Part shown: positions 1 through 9,974 of the stretch, one piece after another
How the letters are laid out: each line of letters opens with the position of its first letter
Numbering within the stretch: position 1 is the stretch's first letter
NCBI GenBank assembly: GCA_036897095.1
Contig: JAYMSP010000032.1
Span: forward strand, 1-64,000
DNA length: 64,000 nt
Source: Plantago elongata
Lineage: Eukaryota > Streptophyta > Magnoliopsida > Lamiales > Plantaginaceae
Reading direction: 5' to 3'
Program-made: the position numbers and the translations under genes
The notes under the pieces: model-generated
Seen by the model: only the letters and a program-made list of their open reading frames with translations
Database searches by the model: none
Told to the model about the DNA's origin: nothing

Positions 1-452
1 ATTATACCCAGCGAACTAGACAAGTACTCTAAGGCAGGTAGAGCTCGCCACTCTACTCTACTTTCTAGCAACTCCTCGATTCCGCTAATTCTTTCTAAGA
101 TTTATAATGTGTTATCCTGACAATACACATACCACATATGTGTCACAGACTCTTAAACCAGGTCCTTTTCAAGGAGCTACTATCTTGATGACGAACATGT
201 TTTGTTCGTATGGATCATCAGGTAGGGAATAAAATATTCAAATTATATGACATTCTGGCCCCAAAATATTTTGCACGCTTCAATCAATCTGAACTAAAGC
301 AAACAGTAGCAGTAGAATTGTACCAACAACAGTCAGTTGCAGTAGAGATTCACCCAAAAAAACTTATTACTTGTAGCCAAAGGTGATACCAAAAAGGTTA
401 TCCAAGGCGTCCAATTAATAAGCGGAAAAATGTTTATAGAAACGAAAATTAC

Positions 453-2198
453 CTTTCCTGAAGCTTTGCGCACTGGTGAGATGTGAAGAAGATTCCAAAA
501 TGAAGACCTATCTTTTCTGCAGGCAACAACAAAGGGTGTCATTTAAACAATGAAAGGAGTCTTTTCAAAGGCGTAAGAAGTGGTCAGCCGTCAACCTGTA
601 ATTTAAAATACGTACTGTGCATGCTTGCTCGGTTTGAATGCATTCTTTAATCTGCACCACAATAGGTGAAATCAGACAGTTTAGGCATACGCATAGGTAA
701 ATATGTATAGCTACGGAAAGATAAGGTAAAATCTAAAGCTATATTCTGAAGGAAATTATATCACCTTAAACTGCGTTATGGGGTCTGTATGTCTTCCTGA
801 CAAGAACCGGCAATTTTTTCCGAGTACTTCATGCCTATCATAGCCTAAACATGTAGGGAAAATCAATGAGTGAGAAAAGAACACATGTATCAGCAACTAA
901 TAGCTGGGGCCAAACTATGTTATAAGCATCTTTTCAAATCTTTAGCTAATCTGCTCATAAAAGTTTGAAAATACTTTACCTGTCAGTTTCAGGAATGCGT
1001 CACTCACATACACTATAGGCATGTCAGCTAAATGCACATCAGTTCTGCCACGTGCCATAGAATGTTGCCAAAACAAACAACTACATTAGATATTGCAGAA
1101 GGTAAATAAACTGAAACAGGAAAATCAGAATATGAACGAACTCACAATACAAAGCTTTGTTTGATTCTACCAAGAGATATATTTAAGGATGCAGCAAGCT
1201 GTCTGTTCGCAGTGAAGCGGCATCTTTCTATGCACACCAATTTTCCAGTCTGTTCACTATAGTGAGTCAGCACAGACATAATATTTCTGGTTGCAGCAGC
1301 TGCTTTTGTTTTCTCCACCTCACTTGCTTCACAGGGCTTGTGAATCTCAAATTCTGCATTTTCTTCATAAGACAAACAAGCGACATTACCAAACTATGAA
1401 TGTGCAGAAAGTACTAAGTTTAATATTCATCTTTTCTTGACAATAACAGGATTGAATTCCCAATTGCAATGAACTCGTGAACAAAGGAAATATCTTAATG
1501 AAAGGTTAAGCTTCCTTAAAGCTATGATGCATATTTATATGAATAAAAATCTGTGCCTAAAGGTGCAAAGAATATGCAATAAGTGATCACTAACACTCTT
1601 GTACATTAAACCACAGCTAGCATCAGAACAGAAACTGACCAGTATTCTCATCCGTTGATACAGCCAATTGAGCTGAAACACGAGCACGTCGCGAAACAGT
1701 ATCCAGGCAACTTTCTCTCCTACAGCACCGGAGTGCAATCTCCCGAATTCCACCTCCATCCTCGCACAAATTCACCTCACTCTCCCTCTGCTTCCTCACA
1801 ATAGGCACTTGAACACCCACAAAATTAATAACTCTCCCATCCTCCTTGCTGAAAACTGGACACATATGAAACAACATCCAAAACGGCGTCCCATCTTTCC
1901 TATAATTCAACAAGTTGACCTGCACTCCCCTCTCCTCCCTAATTGCCTCCCGAATCTCCATAACCGTCCTCCTATCCGTCTCCGGCCCCTGAAACATCCT
2001 ACCATTCCTACCAACCACCTCATGTTTGGAATAACCGAACACTTTCAAGAAACCATCAGAAGCAAACACAATAGGATGCCCACAAATACCAGGATCAGTT
2101 ATAGTAAAGCTATCAGGCAACTCATTTAGCGCTTCACACACCCAACTCGAGTACCGCAAGCTAAATGATTGCTCAATCACTCCCAATTGTGATTCCAT
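453..2198 (-). CDS. TLP1: TWIN LOV / PAS-LOV blue-light protein, 5' part (gene continues off the left edge)
   Basis: Likely a soluble blue-light sensor of the plant PAS/LOV (TWIN LOV 1) family. Six exons are phase-consistent: 1640-2198, 1146-1362, 980-1044, 765-844, 596-651 and 453-516, giving 347 residues. The first PAS/LOV-like domain (about 30-135) carries GRNGRMFQG, with Gly66 where photoactive LOV domains have the flavin-binding Cys. The second domain (about 250-347) has the canonical GKNCRFLSG with Cys292, followed by [20 protein letters not shown], as expected of a LOV core. The last LOV strand and the C-terminal tail are not visible in bases 1-452, so the final exon or exons lie outside the window; the family is about 400 residues. 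The start Met at 2198 gives [10 protein letters not shown], matching the family N terminus as I recall it. In Arabidopsis the protein binds VTC2-type GDP-galactose phosphorylase in a light-dependent way (family knowledge). Identity is well supported; the 3' end is not. Confidence 0.9.
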
Positions 2199-4658
2199 AT
2201 CAAGTTAATAATCACTCCAAAGATCGAATTTTTACCAGCAAAGAGTAATAATCCCAAGCCCATGTGTCAGTTTCAGCTCCTAAAAACCTCTTTTTATTCA
2301 AGATTTCAGCTTTAACTTATCAACCCACATAACCAATCAATCAAGAAACATAACAAACAGAAAAGAAAACACAGCTTATGAAATTGAAGAGGGATATGAG
2401 AGTACACAGAGAGTGATTATACAAGCTGGAAATGAAATATCTGGAGTGTGTACAACCGATTGTACAGAAGAAAAGGGGTTAAAGAAAGAGCAAGCAATTT
2501 GAAGAAATGGGAGATTTCTTGAAAACTTAAACACTGCAAATGAGATTCCTTTTCAGTATCAAAATAAGTTTGTGGATGTTATACAATAGTCTCTTCTTGT
2601 TCCTGTTTTATTCTTCGCTTTCTGATTTCAGCACGTAACGGTTCTTAAATATCTCCCTGATTTTGTCTTTAATACTCACACCTCCTCTAGCCCCGTAAAA
2701 AATAAAATAATTTTTCGTTTCAAACATTTCATAATCAACGTGAAATAATTTTTCATTTTTCATTTTAAACATTTTATAATCAACGTGAAATAATTTTTCA
2801 TTTGTAAAAATAACCTCACAATATATCATTTTCAACTAAATATTATTAAATTCGCATATAATTTTTTATTTTAAACTCATTTTTAACTACATACTATATA
2901 TTTTTATTAAATATATATTTAAAATATATTTTATTTCGAATGAAACAGGAAAATTAGTAATAGTTGATTATTTAACTATTCATGACCACAGATATTAGAG
3001 GGCCAAAATTAGAGACCTCTTAGATTATTTCACTAATAAGACACTTATATACATATATATAAAATAATATGATTCTTTTTATAGATCATATTAGGTCAAA
3101 TAGTTTATAGTGTAAAGAAACGGGGCAGGAGAATAGGAACAGGAAGACTGGGGAGGATGAGCTGAGACTTATCCTTCCACGTATAAATTATCTGTTAATC
3201 TTGTGGAGGCCACACTCTTCTGAATTCGTAGATTCTTCAGTGGCTCCATCTATTTTTAGAATTCTAATAAAATTGTTTTTTATATGCATGTTTGTAAGGC
3301 TCTTAATTGAATTAAAGTGTGATTTATAACTAATTGAAACTAGATTGTAGTAATTTTTAATTGAAGAAAACACTGTTTAAGACTCAGTTCTCTTTAACTT
3401 AAAATTACTTCAATTCTGTTCAATTTAATTAAGTTCTATTCAATTATAATTTATACCTTAATTTGATTTCATTATTTAGTACATTTTAGATGAGAAGAAC
3501 ATAGTGAGAAGATAATAAGAACGCAGACATCATTACTAATCTGTCACCATCGTCTCTTAATTATATTAAACGAACGGTTTGTTTTCTCATCATAATAATC
3601 ATAATAAGAGAGAAATTAAATTTCCATTTGATAGATTTAGCTAAACTGGTGGTCTGCCTCTGTTGCACCTACGTGTTGCTGAGTCTCACCGTTGATTCCT
3701 CGGATCCACTGTCATTTTCATGGGTCATATATACATAATACACCCACCCAAGTGACCCAACCCAATCATATGGCTCTGCTCTAGTGTTTAAAATGAGAAA
3801 AAGAGTGAAACAATTCCTAGCTGTGGCTGAGTTCCAACACACTTGGCACCACCGCGTAAGCCCCGACTCATCATCGAGTGAACCTACAGAATAAAATAGA
3901 TGGAGTTGATACATCAATCCATCACCTATAGCAAGACTACATCAAACATTATGCATAATTTGGCAAGTTATCTTTAGGAAATGATGATCATGATTCACTG
4001 TTATGCACCGGTCCTAGCAATTTGAGACTCTTCATGCCAATGGCCTAGCGAATGCATAGTGTACACTTGCCGTGCCACACTTTATACAGACCAAAGTAAA
4101 TTATGTTTTCCAGCAACAAGTTCTAATTCTCATCTCAGCAGGCACAACAAATATCAGAACCTTTCCAAGGTGGCTGATAAAGTAGAGAAATAAGAATCTG
4201 AATCATGTCACAGTTCAAGAAAAACAGCTATAAATTTCATGATTTCTCAACACCGATTCTCCGTATTCAACATTGGAACTGCAGCTAGCTGACTATCATG
4301 ACGTATATGCTGACTCTCTTAGACGTCACATAAGATCCAAGCAAATAATGCCATGAAACTCATTCAAATAACTTATATGCATTCTTTGAATTTTCATCAA
4401 AACCAACCACAACTCCCAACAAATCGGGCGCATGTTCAAACTGACTACTTGTTGAAACTCAGAATAGTGATAGTCAAGATGAAAGAAAACAAACCAAATG
4501 CCCATTGCAATGCTAAACATACAAAAGTTAATTGGTCTAAAGACGAACGTAAACAGCAAAATCTATGAGCAGCTGATGCTACACATTTGACCTTGCAGTG
4601 CCGAAACCAGTTTAACAGCGTTCACGATCCACACTACCCAAACATCTGAACACAAACT
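2199..4658. other. Spacer between TLP1 (5' side) and mL53 (3' side)
   Basis: The first few hundred bases upstream of the TLP1 start are probably its promoter and 5' leader. The rest is AT-rich with only short open frames that match no protein family. It contains the 45-bp direct duplication listed separately. The last part, up to 4658, should include the 3' UTR of mL53. I see no RNA gene. Confidence 0.6.
2704..2803. repeat. Direct tandem duplication, 45-bp period
   Basis: The segment ATAATCAACGTGAAATAATT occurs at 2731 and again at 2776, with matching sequence on either side. This is a short AT-rich tandem duplication in the TLP1 upstream region, probably replication slippage. Confidence 0.75.
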
Positions 4659-5783
4659 TCACCACTGTTGCTTATCCCCTACTTTCTTTGTCTGCAAAAT
4701 TCAAAAACACCATTAATCGAGAAGCCTCAAAGGCTTAAATCAGGTTGAAAGTAAGCAGATACATTTGATCCTCATCAATCATCGATATCAATACTACATT
4801 GACTAGTGACAATGTCAACAAAAACTAGGAACTTCGAGCATTCTATAGGTTGGCCTTCACAAGATTTCCCTATATATCTTATGTAAACCGAACCCACTAG
4901 TTTATTAAGCAAAAAACTACTCATTGAGCTCATCAATATCAACACTACGTAGACTAGGTACAAACTGACAACGTAAACAAAAACTAGGAACTTCGAGCAT
5001 TCTACAGGTTGGCCTTCACAAGCTTTCCCTATATATCTTATGTAAACCGAACCCACTAGGCCACTAGATTATTAAGCACAAAACTACTCATTGAGCTCAT
5101 CGATATCAATACTACATAGACTAGTGACATTGTAAACAGAAACTAGGAACTTCGGGCATTCTGTAGGTTGACCTTCACAAGCTTTCCCTAGTATATCTAT
5201 GTAAACCGAACCCACTAGGCCACTAAATTATCAAGCGCAATGATTGAGATTGAGCTCAAACTAGCTACAGAAACTAAAATTTCCAACCAAATGCCACACA
5301 CCCACAACATGTTCGACGAAATGCCCAAACTAACATCAAACCCACATTCGAATTGACACCAAAGCTATTACCTTAATCCCAAAAATCAAAACACATGCGA
5401 ATTGACAGCAAAGCTATTACCTTTATCCCCAAAGAGGGCATCGCCATCTCCTTAGCAGGGATAAGAACAGGCCACTTCTCACCAGCATCACGAAACATCT
5501 GCTCAATCTCAAGAGACTGACTCTTGTCCATAATCAAGTCCCGAATTTGCCTAGCTGTAACATAGGTAGCTTCAAAGGACTCCTCGACGCCATTGACGAA
5601 AGTGACGGTGATCTTGGGCGGAGAATCATAAGTACGGCGCTCGAGTTGGATCTGGCAATTGGGATTGGATTCCTTGGCCTTGCGACCATGGCAATGGGCC
5701 AAGAACTCCATACACGAAGACGAAGCTGTGCGTGGGTCCAGTGCGTTGAACTCGATTCGGACCTTCGACAAGAACCTGAGCAT
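4659..5783 (-). CDS. Mitochondrial large-subunit ribosomal protein mL53
   Basis: Structural protein of the mitochondrial 54S/39S ribosomal subunit, with a thioredoxin-like fold. The N-terminal pattern LSKVRIEFNALDPRTASS, followed by CMEFLAHCHGRKAKESNPNC, aligns by eye with human MRPL53 (VKQVRVQF..., then a NLNC block). The model has two exons: 5421-5783, beginning MLRFLSKVRI, and 4659-4691, encoding TKKVGDKQQW and a stop. Donor AAG|GTAATA and acceptor TTTTGCAG agree in phase. The product is 131 residues, close to the plant family. No cleavable presequence is obvious, which is common for this subunit. The 729-bp intron (4692-5420) is largely filled by a tandem minisatellite. I considered mL43 and rejected it: plant mL43 has a different, WQLxKL-type N terminus. 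The short last exon is the least certain part. Confidence 0.85.
4772..5255. repeat. Three-copy 159-bp minisatellite inside the mL53 intron
   Basis: The landmark AAACTAGGAACTTCG, or its one-base variant, starts at 4822, 4981 and 5140: exactly 159 bp apart twice. Each copy continues with GGTTG(G/A)CCTTCACAAG and TATGTAAACCGAACCCACTA. Copies 2 and 3 share an extra GGCCACTA block that copy 1 lacks, so the middle and right copies are probably the most recent pair. The whole array is intronic. Confidence 0.9.
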
Positions 5784-6014
5784 CTTTCTATCTTGCTGCT
5801 AATCGATTTGCAGATCACTCTTCTTTAGGGCTTATACAGGGTTCTAGCCTGCTAGGGAGTGAATAGAACTTCACTTAGAAAAATCGGGTTAAAAAAACAT
5901 CTTAAGACTGTTTGATATAATATTCAGACTGAACTATCACAATTTCAATTATATTGTTCCGTATAGATATCATACAAAAATTCAATTTAAATTTTTTATT
6001 TTAAGAGGACGTGT
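5784..6014. other. mL53 upstream region
   Basis: Short AT-rich stretch directly 5' of the mL53 start codon; it must hold the leader and probably the core promoter. I see no other feature. Confidence 0.5.
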
Positions 6015-6430
6015 AAGTATTTAGATTAAATTAAAGTTGAAAAACAATACAACTTGAATTGGGAGAGCATGGCAAGATCTTTTTCTGCCCGAACTAGCTA
6101 ACTTCATAAGTTTATCTGCAACTAAGTTTGAATCTATACTTATGCAAAATAGATTGACTGACCAAGGTAGATAAAGGAAGTGTTGGCATTCTTTCAATAA
6201 GCTCATAATATACTTTACAGTCCTGTGTACTCGTCATTTAAAAGCCATCCAAGGAATCGATTTCTACCACCATCTTCTCATATCTTTGATCCCAAACATC
6301 TTTGAGTCCCAAGCTTAATGCCTTTAGCTTAGCTTCCAAAACGGCTGGCGATTGTATTGGATTGAAGAAGCCCCACAACCAGTTCCCATCAGTAACCCGT
6401 AGTACTCCCCCAGCTCCTCATATATTTCCG
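6015..6430 (-). pseudogene. LINE-type RNase H domain relic (RVT_3-like)
   Basis: Reading the minus strand from about 6416 gives AGGVLRVTDGNWLWGF, then a block with SPAVLEAKLKALSLGL and KMVVEIDS. These are the hallmarks of the plant RNase H-like domain found at the end of LINE polyproteins and in stand-alone copies. Further down the same strand a block reads SNLVADKLMKLASSG, the usual (R/S)xxNxVADxLAKLA motif. The two parts lie in different frames and are separated by in-frame stops, including a TGA just before the first block and a TAA after it. No reverse transcriptase lies upstream. I interpret it as a short dead fragment of a LINE or a domesticated RNase H gene. Confidence 0.7.
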
Positions 6431-7039
6431 GATGTAAAAAACACTCCAGCCAGTGTTCAGTTTAAGCCATCCATCCGTCGGTTTCATCATGTTCTTTCAA
6501 ATTTTATGTCAAACAGTGAGCTATATTTTTGCACAACTCATAATTTTAAGAGGAAACCTCCTAAGAAACATGCTCTAGAGAGAGACCTATAGACATACTT
6601 TTTAAATATTACATATCAACCCCAAACAAACACAAGTTTACAAATCTACTCAACCAAGGTCTAGCAATTGGGTAGAGAAGACGGTCAACTAGATATAGAT
6701 ATAACCCGAAAATACCACACAACTCATGCTCATTCAATACACTGCTACCTCCAAAAATTATATCTCTACAAATTCTCTCTTCGAAACCCTACCTTCTACC
6801 TCCTTTCAAATCGCATAAATCGAATCCCCATGCTACAATTAGATCGAAAAATCAAGGCTTAGATGCTACACTAAATGAATCTGCAAAAAAATCGATCGAA
6901 GGAGGTTAGATATGTGTTCGTATTTAGATTTGGAAGTTTTTATTCGATTTGCTTTTCTAAAAACAATAGTTCGTAGATATTATGATTGATTACAACTTAT
7001 TATATAGTTGATTTGCATTTCGAAAGATAAAACTATTTT
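6431..7039. other. Spacer with a leader-like pyrimidine-rich stretch
   Basis: Contains a CT-rich segment with AAACCCTA (about 6785), a telobox-like motif frequent in plant promoters, followed by scattered ATGs without a supportable reading frame. It may be the remains of a lost gene's 5' end, but nothing codes convincingly. Confidence 0.35.
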
Positions 7040-8480
7040 CAACCTGTTAGATCTAGAATTATTCATCTATATTTTTCATGTTTTGATGGTAGCTATCTGT
7101 TGTTGTTGTTGTTTGTGCGTTCACAAGGTATAATCGTGCTTGCATAAGGATCGGACAATGAATCCAATCAAAATCTGACCTAAATAATGAACTCAGATCT
7201 GGAAAAATTAAGGTATACAACGTATCTATGTTTTTTTGTATATGTTCCATGTTCTTAACGATACAACCCAAGTTTTATGGAATATGTCCTATGTTTTCAT
7301 TTAAAACCTTACTGTTGTTTTGTGCTCTATTTTTTTACAACATCACATTGAATTCTATTTTTTTTACTGTATTTTCTCATGTTCTTACGTATATATACTA
7401 TATTCTCACAAACACACTCCATGTTATTAACATTTCACTATGTTTGCTATCTAATAGTTGCAAACTCCGTGTGGAAAAATTTGTTGCAACTTAGTTTATG
7501 TTTTCTACCATTTTGTGCACGTGTTGTGTAATATCACTATATTTTCTATGAAATAGTTGTTCTATGTTCATATGAAAATTGTATGTGTAGTATACACCAT
7601 ATTCTCTGCTATTTAATTCATGTTTCAGCAGTTTAACTCGTGATTACAATTTAAAGGTTGATATATGTTACTTTCTATTCTCTGCTATTTGATCCATGAT
7701 TCCTACAATTTATCACACGACTACAATGTAGTATTTACTCTGTCATTATGAGGAATTTGTTTGCATGATATCCCATGTTCTCTGCAATTTAATCCATAAT
7801 TTTTTGCAGTTTGACCAATGATAACAAAACATTAGTTGATATGTCATTGTGTGCATGACATTCTATGGTATATGCTATTTGGTTCATGTTATATGCTATT
7901 TGATATGTCTGCGTGAACAATATTTTTGCAGCGTGATCCATGTTCTCTGCTATTTGAACCATGTTTTCTATAATCTGACTATTCCAGTGTAGTGGTTGCT
8001 CTGACATCATGAGGAATTTATTTGCATAAAATTTCATATTTTTCTGCTATTTGATCCATGATTTATGCAGTTTGACCCACGATTGTAATTTAAAAGTTGC
8101 TCCATTATGAGGAATTTGTGAGCATGATATGATATGTTATATGCTATTTGGTCCATGAATTATGCAGTTTGATCCATAATTACGGTGCTGTGATTATAGT
8201 AGGTTGCTCTGTTGACAAGAAATCTTATGTACAATACGTTACAAGTTCTATGTAATATACGTTCTATGTAATATACTCCATGTTCATTGCAATTTACTCC
8301 ATCATTCCATGTAGTAGTTGATCTCTCACCATGAGGAACTCATTTGTAATATATTTCATGGTTTATATCATATATTCCCACTAAAATCATACATATTGTT
8401 ACTAAAATTACCCATGTTTTACTAAATCATCCATGTCCCTACTAAGATCATTTATGTTTTTTTTCAAAGTCATCAAAGGA
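7040..8480. repeat. Degenerate AT-rich motif array
   Basis: A short theme recurs many times with drift: (C)CATGTTCTCTGCTATTTGA, followed by TCCATGAT, then TGCAGTTTGA and CCATGATTAC. Clear instances lie near 7600-7660, 7675-7710, 7770-7830, 7880-7980, 8040-8090 and 8130-8180; related CCATGTT words continue to about 8480. Spacing is irregular, so it is not a clean satellite. No protein is encoded. It may be an old minisatellite or the inside of a non-autonomous transposon. Confidence 0.6.
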
Positions 8481-8749
8481 CTACATATTCCGTACAAAAC
8501 TTTTGAATAAAAAAGCAGCGGAAAGTATTACTTTGAGGGAAACAATGTTCATAAATATTTATGATGGGCTTGAAGTCGGAGAAGTAAATATCAAGATTTG
8601 CTACAAAAAAGATATTATTATCACGAGCAAAACTCTAAATGTATATATTACTAAGGATAATTTCGGTTGCATTCAAACTTGTATATATACAAGCGTATTG
8701 ACAATAAAATATTTGTACATTCGACGTTTATATGCATTACTATTAACAT

Positions 8750-9151
8750 GTTAAATAATGTTACCAAAAATATGTTCTTAACATAGATCTGGATTGATCC
8801 GGATTTATCACCCATGTTCCCAAGAAAATCGCCTATGTTCTTAACATAGATTTGGATTGATCCGGACCTAGATCGGGGTCGGGTAGTTGATCAGGATCCA
8901 GATCCAGGTCGGTCCGGATTAGTTGGTCGGATTCGGTTCGGTTGCTTGACTGGGATCCACTTAAATATCATGCTTAGTTGTTAAATTGCAAATCGGTCCA
9001 ATCTCTAGATATTTTATCTAGAGATCGTATCTTGTGAGACTTTGTAAAATTTTAATTCTATACTAATTGAATTAATTATTATATTTTTAACTTTTACAAA
9101 TTTTAATTCTATACTAATTGAATTAATTATTATATTTTTAACTTTAAAAAT
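8750..9151. repeat. Repetitive spacer: GATCCGGA-rich block and a 51-bp tandem duplication
   Basis: The phrase TTAACATAGAT(C/T)TGGATTGATCCGGA occurs twice near 8780 and 8840, followed by a GGATC/CGGTT-rich stretch to about 8960. Just downstream, TTTAATTCTATACTAATTGA occurs at 9051 and 9102, a 51-bp direct duplication. No coding potential is seen. Confidence 0.7.
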
Positions 9152-9974
9152 ATTCGAGGTTTTGATCTCTCAAAGTAGGATCTTTACAAAAGTTACTCGG
9201 ACTCTCGGAGGTTAATGACAAAATGTCCGACTGCATGCTTAATTGCAATTGTTGATCTAACCAGGATCACGACATAATTAGCGAAACGTTAGGGACGCAA
9301 ACAATATTTTAACTTTCCTTTCTGGGTAAAGAAAACAAAGAGAAATGAAAAAATTTACCTTTCATCAGAGTGTGTGTATCTTCTTCACTCTGATTTGAAC
9401 TGTAAAACACTTGATTCCATTCAATTCAATTCAATTCCAATTCATAAATTAAAGACAGATCCAACGCTCTATCATACCCATTTCAATCGCAATCTGGTTC
9501 ATCGACGACAACAAGGAACTCCAATCTCCGATCAGGTCAGTTTTACCTAATTTTCCAGATCACTTTCATTCCTCACTTCAACTTATCCCTATACTTGACA
9601 CTGATGCAAATTACCTATCTATGTTATTCACCGAATTGAAAGCTCTTATAGAGCTTAGCTCACTTCTCCTTCTGTTGATTCAATGGATCGCTAATTGTTT
9701 TTTTTAATGCGTTTAAGTTTTCTGTAAGTACGGCGAGGAAATGCGTGTTTGTATTGATGAGCGATTGATCCTGCTAACTTGCTAGGTTTGGCATAATAAA
9801 CTCGCAATTTCGTCTCAAATTAGTTTCCATGGGGTGAATTGTTGAATTGTTGAGTTGTTGAAGGTGCTTGAATCGAATCGAATCTCTCTTAGTACTTCTA
9901 GATGAGTGTGGCAACAGTTGGGATTAATTGTTGACGTTTGTTCTGTGTGTAGTGCAGGGGCGCATTGGTGGGAA

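Noticed and set aside
1-452. Last TWIN LOV exon within the window
   Set aside because: No reading frame gives the expected final LOV strand, so the exon is placed beyond the left edge.
1809-2129. 106-codon plus-strand frame
   Set aside because: It is antisense to exon 1 of the TWIN LOV gene and shows no domain.
6302-6592. 96-codon plus-strand frame in the 6.3-kb region
   Set aside because: It is the complement of the RNase H relic, whose minus-strand motifs explain the open frame.
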